From positions 1 through 9,135 of the forward strand of contig CABQHR010000061.1 in NCBI GenBank assembly GCA_902463875.1: a DNA stretch of 9,135 nt, in the 5' to 3' direction. This document shows, one piece after another, positions 5,709 to 9,135 of this stretch. The position numbers and the translations under genes are program-made. The notes beneath the pieces were generated by a model, which had not been told where the DNA came from, did not search any database, and saw only the letters and a program-made list of their open reading frames with translations. The first letter of the stretch is position 1. Each line of letters opens with the position of its first letter. This DNA is from an uncultured Collinsella sp. (GTDB lineage: Bacteria > Actinomycetota > Coriobacteriia > Coriobacteriales > Coriobacteriaceae).

Positions 5709-6815
5709 ATGCTGCGCATCGCGACCATCGGCACATCCATGATCACCGACGACTTTATCCAAGTCGTCAACGCCAACGACCAAGCCGCGTTTGTGGGCAC
5801 GCTTTCACGCGATGCCAATCGCGGTGCCGCCTTTACCGCCGAGCGCGGTGGCGAGCGAAACTTTACTTCACTCGATGGGCTCGCGGCAGCCGCCGACGTC
5901 GACGCCGTCTATATCGGCAGCCCTAACGCACTTCACTACGAGCAGGCCCTTGCCTGCATCGCCGGTGGCAAGCACGTCATCGTCGAGAAGCCCTTCTGCG
6001 CCACCGAAGCGCAGGCGCTGGAAGTCTTCCGCGCTGCCGAGGCAGCAGGTGTCGTGGCCCTCGAGGCCATGCGTCCCCTCCACGACCCCGCCTTCCACGC
6101 CATCGAGGACGCCCTGGGCGAGATCGCCCCCATCCGCCGCGCCTCATTGCGCTTTGGCAAATATTCCTCGCGCTACAACGAGATTCTCGCGGGACGCGCC
6201 ACCAATATCTTCGATTGCAATATGGCATCGGGTTCCCTCATGGACATTGGCGTCTACACCGTCGAGCCCATGGTCGAGATTTTCGGCATGCCCTCCGGCC
6301 TTACGAGCATGGCTACTCTGCTCGACCCCGCCACGCGACAGCTCACGCACGGCCCCATCGACGGCTGCGGTTCCATCCTCGCCAGCTACGGCGGTGGCCG
6401 TATCTCCGTCGAGCTCGCGCACTCCAAAATAACGAATGACCTGCTGCCCTCGCAGATCGAAGGCGAGCGTGGCACTATCCAGATCGACCATCTGTCCACG
6501 CCCCGCAACGTCCGCATCGACTATCGCGGCGATGTCGTACGCGGCTCGGCGACCGAGGCACCGCGCGAACAGGGCGACAACGGCCGCGTGCTCGACCTGC
6601 CCAAATCGAGCAACACTATGGAATACGAACTCACAGACTTTATCACCGCCATCGGCGGCATCGATAACGTTAAGGAAGAGATTTGGGAGACCCCGGCGGG
6701 ACGTCACGAACTTGGCCACTACCGCGATGTCACGCTCGTCTCATTGCGCATCATGGATGCCGTGCGCCAGCAGGCCGGCATTACCTTCCCGTCCGACGCA
6801 GGCAAGCAGGCCTAG
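5709..6815 (+). CDS. Gfo/Idh/MocA-family NAD(P)-dependent oxidoreductase
   Basis: This 368-residue cytosolic protein belongs to the glucose-fructose oxidoreductase / inositol dehydrogenase family. An N-terminal Rossmann domain (about 1-120) has the nucleotide loop IATIGTSMI at the start. It also has IGSPNALHYEQA and the family hallmark HVIVEKPF, with Glu93-Lys94-Pro95. The C-terminal alpha/beta domain contains GSLMDIGVYTVEPM. There Asp179 is conserved, and Tyr183 stands where many relatives place the catalytic histidine. That, with the GTSMIT start, fits the less studied YdgJ/YhhX-like or trans-dihydrodiol-dehydrogenase-like branch. The substrate, likely a sugar or polyol, cannot be assigned. 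AAGGGGGA (5698-5705) precedes the ATG closely. The frame stays open upstream into rnhA, but those codons are a shadow. The acylphosphatase gene starts 2 nt after its stop. Confidence 0.9.
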   Translation: MLRIATIGTSMITDDFIQVVNANDQAAFVGTLSRDANRGAAFTAERGGERNFTSLDGLAAAADVDAVYIGSPNALHYEQALACIAGGKHVIVEKPFCATEAQALEVFRAAEAAGVVALEAMRPLHDPAFHAIEDALGEIAPIRRASLRFGKYSSRYNEILAGRATNIFDCNMASGSLMDIGVYTVEPMVEIFGMPSGLTSMATLLDPATRQLTHGPIDGCGSILASYGGGRISVELAHSKITNDLLPSQIEGERGTIQIDHLSTPRNVRIDYRGDVVRGSATEAPREQGDNGRVLDLPKSSNTMEYELTDFITAIGGIDNVKEEIWETPAGRHELGHYRDVTLVSLRIMDAVRQQAGITFPSDAGKQA

Positions 6816-6817
6816 CG

Positions 6818-7228
6818 ATGGGCTTCTTCGATGCGTTCTTCTCCAGCGTCACCGGCGGCAGTCGAGAGCCTCAAAAACCATCAAACATTGAGCTCGAGTT
6901 GCGCCGCAGGCTTACTGTGCTCGCAAGCGACGAGGCCACTCAAGACACTCCCCTGCGCTATTTCCTGCGCTGGGCGGGGCAAGTCCAGGGCGTTGGTTTT
7001 CGCTTTACCAACACCAACCTCGCGCAGGCACACGCACTCACCGGCTGGGTGCGCAACATGGAAGACGGCTCGGTCGAGATGGAGATACAGGGAGCTCCGG
7101 CAAACATCCTATCTCATCTCGAGGCGCTTCATGCCTCCTACGAGCGCATGGGAACGCGTTTTCGCCTCGTAGAAGCCCAGGCCCGAGCCCCACTTGCCAA
7201 TGAAGACAGTTTCATTCCTCGTTATTAG
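6818..7228 (+). CDS. acyP: acylphosphatase with N-terminal extension
   Basis: Acylphosphatases hydrolyse carboxyl-phosphate bonds in molecules such as acetyl phosphate and 1,3-bisphosphoglycerate. The core (about residues 46-136) has GQVQGVGFR with the phosphate-binding Arg62, and LTGWVRN with catalytic Asn80. It continues with DGSVEMEIQG and ends in FIPRY. The family is usually about 90-100 residues. This product has 136 because of about 45 extra N-terminal residues, starting MGFFDAFFSS and including a basic stretch ELRRRL. Its role is unknown; it may be an amphipathic anchor or regulatory tail. The ATG lies 2 nt after the oxidoreductase stop with only a weak GCAGG ahead of it, so translation is probably coupled. 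A start further inside at GTG 6917-6919 is possible but has no better site. The core assignment is firm; the exact start less so. Confidence 0.87.
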   Translation: MGFFDAFFSSVTGGSREPQKPSNIELELRRRLTVLASDEATQDTPLRYFLRWAGQVQGVGFRFTNTNLAQAHALTGWVRNMEDGSVEMEIQGAPANILSHLEALHASYERMGTRFRLVEAQARAPLANEDSFIPRY

Positions 7229-7253
7229 TATTGTGTGCTAAATACGGTATCAT
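7228..7253 (+). promoter_or_regulatory. perR promoter region with dyad operator
   Basis: GTATTGTGTGCTAAATAC (7228-7245) is an inverted repeat of GTATT around 8 nt. It is followed 2 nt later by a -10-like TATCAT (7248-7253), with a poor -35. The dyad covers the expected spacer and begins on the last base of the acylphosphatase stop codon. Fur-family regulators often repress themselves through such sites. The sequence is not the classic Per box of Bacillus, so the link is inferred from position. Confidence 0.45.
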
Positions 7254-7289
7254 TTACCTACGACCGTTGATAGAAAAGAGGCGAGGCGC

Positions 7290-7670
7290 ATGGCGGTGCA
7301 AAGAAGGAATACCAGGCAGCGAAAGCTGGTTCTTGACGCCGTGCGCCAAAGCTACAACCATCCCACCGCCGACGAAATCTACAACGTCGTGCGCGCACAG
7401 GATGACAAAATCAGCCGTGGCACGGTCTACCGCAACCTCAACCTCCTGGCCGATGCCGGGGAGATCCTCTCCATCAAGACACCAGGCGGCAGCCGCTTCG
7501 ATCGCACGATCGAGCCGCATGCGCATATCATCTGCACCTCGTGCAGCCGCGTCATCGATGTACCGCTCCCCTTCGATGCCCAACTCGACACCAAGGCGTC
7601 CGAGCAAATCGGTTGGAGCGTCATCTCGCACTACACCATCTTCGAGGGTCTCTGCCCCGACTGCCGGTAG
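7290..7670 (+). CDS. perR: Fur-family regulator, PerR type (peroxide sensor)
   Basis: The 126-residue protein is a metal-dependent DNA-binding repressor. The N-terminal winged helix includes HPTADEIYNVVR and the recognition segment ISRGTVYRNLNLL (41-53). The dimerisation domain holds two structural zinc pairs, CTSC (82 and 85) and CPDC (122 and 125). The regulatory metal site matches PerR: His24, Asp71 (RFD), His77 and His79 (HAH), and Asp90 (VID). An aspartate at the last position, where Fur has glutamate, favours PerR, which senses peroxide by iron-catalysed histidine oxidation. The protein is short in front of the helix, as PerR proteins are in some anaerobes. AAGAGG (7276-7281) lies 8 nt before the ATG. 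In this likely anaerobe it would control peroxide defence genes; none is in the window. Confidence 0.88.
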   Translation: MAVQRRNTRQRKLVLDAVRQSYNHPTADEIYNVVRAQDDKISRGTVYRNLNLLADAGEILSIKTPGGSRFDRTIEPHAHIICTSCSRVIDVPLPFDAQLDTKASEQIGWSVISHYTIFEGLCPDCR

Positions 7671-7702
7671 ATGTTTGGGACATGTCTACTCAGCAAGTAG
7701 AC
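7667..7702. other. overlapping hairpins between convergent perR and HAD genes
   Basis: GTAGA (7667-7671) can pair with TCTAC (7685-7689). The same region GTCTAC (7684-7689) can pair with GTAGAC (7697-7702) around a 7-nt loop. The stops of perR and the HAD gene lie inside these arms. Neither strand has a U tract, so this is at most a weak convergent terminator. Confidence 0.35.
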
Positions 7703-8483
7703 GACGCAGCTCTTCTTCGACCGTGCACACGTAGCGGACACGGTCATTGACACCGCGCATGGTGGGGCTGCAGCTCTCCATCAGATAGGGATGGCCCACC
7801 ACGTTGAGCATGTCGCGATCGTTTTCGTTATCTCCAAACGCCATCATTTCGTCAGGCGAGATCCCCAGTGCACGGCCATAATCGGCAAGCGCGGACCCCT
7901 TGCCCGAACCGAAACCGATAAAGTCCGTCCATTCGGTTCCCGACGTCATCACGTCAACACGGTCGCTAAAGAGGCACTCAAAATACTCCAGCGCCGCCGG
8001 CTGCTCCGCCTCGGGCGTCTGGAAGGCAATCTTAATGACATTCTCGTCAATGTCTTCGGGACGGTCGACTACCGCCACATCACAATGGACCTCATAACGC
8101 AGGTGGTCAACAAACGCATCGTTGCCGCTCATGGTGTAGAGGTGTCCCTCGCACGAAAGGGTCACGTCGGCATGGGGGTACGCAACCACGGCATTCGCGA
8201 TATCCATGGCCAGGCCACGCTCCATAGAACGCTTGACCACGGCATGCCCCTCGCTCATCACCAGGGCTCCGTTTTCGCATACATAGGCGAGTTCATCGGC
8301 CACCGGGGCAAACAGGTAGCGCAGGCTCGCGTATTGGCGACCGCTCGCCGGCATAAACACGATACCGCGACGATGCAGCTCATCGATAAGCTCAAAGGCC
8401 TCGGAACGCGGCTCGCGCTCCCCCGGATGCAGCAACGTGCCGTCCAAATCGCATGCAATCAGCTTGATTCCCTCAAGACCCAT
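7686..8483 (-). CDS. Cof-type HAD-superfamily phosphatase (class IIB)
   Basis: This 265-residue cytosolic hydrolase dephosphorylates small molecules, most often sugar phosphates or similar metabolites. All four HAD motifs are present. Motif I is CDLDGTLL, with nucleophile Asp12 and acid Asp14. Motif II is MPASGRQ with Ser47. Motif III is Lys195 in GSGKGSAL. Motif IV is FGDNENDRDML, with Asp218 and Asp222. The large cap domain between motifs II and III (about 80-190) and the phrase LAYVCENGALV place it in the Cof/class IIB group. The true substrate cannot be read. The start at 8483 has GGGGG (8490-8494) 6 nt upstream, with AGGAGG further back at 15 nt. It converges on perR with 15 bp between stops. 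It lies 83 bp downstream of the ureE-like gene on the same strand, with a large hairpin between them. Confidence 0.92.
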   Translation of the reverse strand: MGLEGIKLIACDLDGTLLHPGEREPRSEAFELIDELHRRGIVFMPASGRQYASLRYLFAPVADELAYVCENGALVMSEGHAVVKRSMERGLAMDIANAVVAYPHADVTLSCEGHLYTMSGNDAFVDHLRYEVHCDVAVVDRPEDIDENVIKIAFQTPEAEQPAALEYFECLFSDRVDVMTSGTEWTDFIGFGSGKGSALADYGRALGISPDEMMAFGDNENDRDMLNVVGHPYLMESCSPTMRGVNDRVRYVCTVEEELRRLLAE

Positions 8484-8511
8484 ATGCTTCCCCCAAAGCC
8501 TCCTATCAACA

Positions 8512-8554
8512 GCAAGACGGACCTTGATCGGTCACCCCTCAAAGCCCGTCTTGC
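8512..8554 (-). other. stem-loop between ureE and the HAD gene
   Basis: GCAAGACGG (8512-8520) pairs perfectly with CCGTCTTGC (8546-8554), with a 25-nt loop that itself holds ACC/GGT. On the minus strand it ends 7 nt before the AGGAGG of the HAD gene and is followed by TGTTGAT, not a U run. It is therefore more likely an mRNA-stability or translation element than a terminator. Confidence 0.5.
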
Positions 8555-8558
8555 GCAT

Positions 8559-8584
8559 ACGCGCGCTTAGTCGCGCGTCTTTTT
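8559..8584 (+). terminator. plus-facing terminator-like hairpin over the ureE stop
   Basis: ACGCGCG (8559-8565) pairs with CGCGCGT (8572-8578) around a 6-nt loop, followed on the plus strand by CTTTTT. The left arm and loop lie at the ureE stop codon. Its U tract faces plus-strand transcription, yet no plus-strand gene ends here. It may stop antisense or perR read-through transcripts, or be chance in GC-rich DNA. Confidence 0.4.
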
Positions 8585-9133
8585 AACGATGGTAAAGTCC
8601 GGAGCCATGCTCACGACAACATCGGCCGCGCTCGACGCAAAGCGTCGGCCCGCATCGAGCTCGCGCGAAACGATCGAGATTCGAGCTCCCTCGACGCCGC
8701 GAAGCATACGGCCCAAAACCGGCTGCACCGGCGTATACATGCGCACGGTATGCTCATCCGAGTCACCCCGGAAGAGCGGCGCATGCATGTTGCCGATCTC
8801 CCAGCACGCATGCGCGAGCGCAATCGGATCCATGCGATCGACTTCGACCAAATAGACCTCGGCGCTGCGCAGGCGCACGACAACCACCACGGGCACCACG
8901 CCCGAACGGTCAATGGCGAGCACGTCGCCGTCGACAAGACGACCGCCGTCGGCAGTATCCAGCCGAACATCGACCGTGCGCCCCAGCTCCGTCACGCCCA
9001 CAAACGCGCATACATCAGCCTGGTCCCAATCGAGCAGCAGCTCGTCAACTTCAAAGACGCCGCCCAGCTTCCGGCGAAGCAGGAGTTCATAGGACGGATC
9101 GTTGAGATTTCCCAAGCATGTCGTCGAAACCAA
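8567..9133 (-). CDS. ureE: UreE-like urease accessory protein (nickel metallochaperone), at window edge
   Basis: UreE delivers nickel to the UreG complex during urease maturation in the cytosol. The visible 188 residues show the family layout. An N-terminal domain starts near LGNLNDP and includes GRTVDVRL and LVDGDVLAID. The C-terminal metal-binding domain contains DPIALAHACWEIGNMHAPLF and then VLGRMLRGVEGA. The second histidine of the usual HLGNRH motif, the key nickel ligand, is kept as His117. The first is replaced by glutamate. There is no His-rich C-terminal tail. The apparent start is a TTG two bases from the window edge. The residues after it align with typical UreE N-termini, so the gene may be complete, but a ribosome binding site cannot be seen and the start may lie outside. 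The next gene downstream is a HAD phosphatase rather than ureF or ureG. Confidence 0.8.
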   Translation of the reverse strand: MVSTTCLGNLNDPSYELLLRRKLGGVFEVDELLLDWDQADVCAFVGVTELGRTVDVRLDTADGGRLVDGDVLAIDRSGVVPVVVVVRLRSAEVYLVEVDRMDPIALAHACWEIGNMHAPLFRGDSDEHTVRMYTPVQPVLGRMLRGVEGARISIVSRELDAGRRFASSAADVVVSMAPDFTIVKKTRD

Positions 9134-9135
9134 GC

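Noticed and set aside
7791..8570. Open frame of 259 codons on the plus strand opposite the HAD gene
   Set aside because: The opposite strand encodes all four HAD motifs, and no ribosome binding site or family match supports the plus-strand frame.
1..9135. Mobile elements, CRISPR arrays, tRNA or rRNA genes
   Set aside because: No direct-repeat arrays, transposase or integrase motifs, terminal repeats, or RNA-gene signatures were seen on reading both strands.

Overview
The window looks like an ordinary chromosomal stretch of a GC-rich bacterium. The gene set and codon use suggest the Coriobacteriia, most likely a Collinsella-like gut actinobacterium. That placement is a judgement from protein style, not a search result. 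I see no insertion sequence, prophage, CRISPR array, tRNA or rRNA.

Left part (1-2503): a ketopantoate reductase gene (panE, +) converges on a minus-strand pair. The pair is a small two-helix membrane protein and, upstream of it, a secreted protein with a signal peptide, a coiled coil and a C-terminal 3D-like domain. A two-way terminator separates panE from the pair. A 15-bp stem terminator (2467-2503) insulates the pair from metY.

Middle part (2564-5050): metY (O-acetylhomoserine sulfhydrylase, -) and a LysR-type regulator (+) are divergent. The ~270 bp between them is the most informative part of the window. It holds a good sigma70 promoter for metY (TTGACC-N17-TACTAT) and an ATC-N9-GAT LysR box centred about 66 bp upstream of the predicted metY start site. 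It also holds a ~175-nt metY leader that encodes a previously unmarked 17-residue peptide, MNCLPRRMPGSCLRPLA, behind a near-perfect ribosome binding site. A hairpin overlaps the end of that peptide. Together these suggest two layers of sulfur-responsive control: LysR activation and leader-peptide attenuation.

Right-centre (5150-7670, +): ribonuclease HI, a Gfo/Idh/MocA-family NAD(P)-dependent oxidoreductase, an acylphosphatase with a 45-residue N-terminal extension (2 nt after the oxidoreductase stop), and a PerR-type Fur-family peroxide sensor. A dyad lies next to the perR promoter.

Right end (7686-9133, -): a Cof-type HAD phosphatase converges on perR. Upstream of it is a UreE-like nickel metallochaperone that reaches the window edge. 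No other urease gene is visible, and the gene downstream of ureE is not ureF or ureG.
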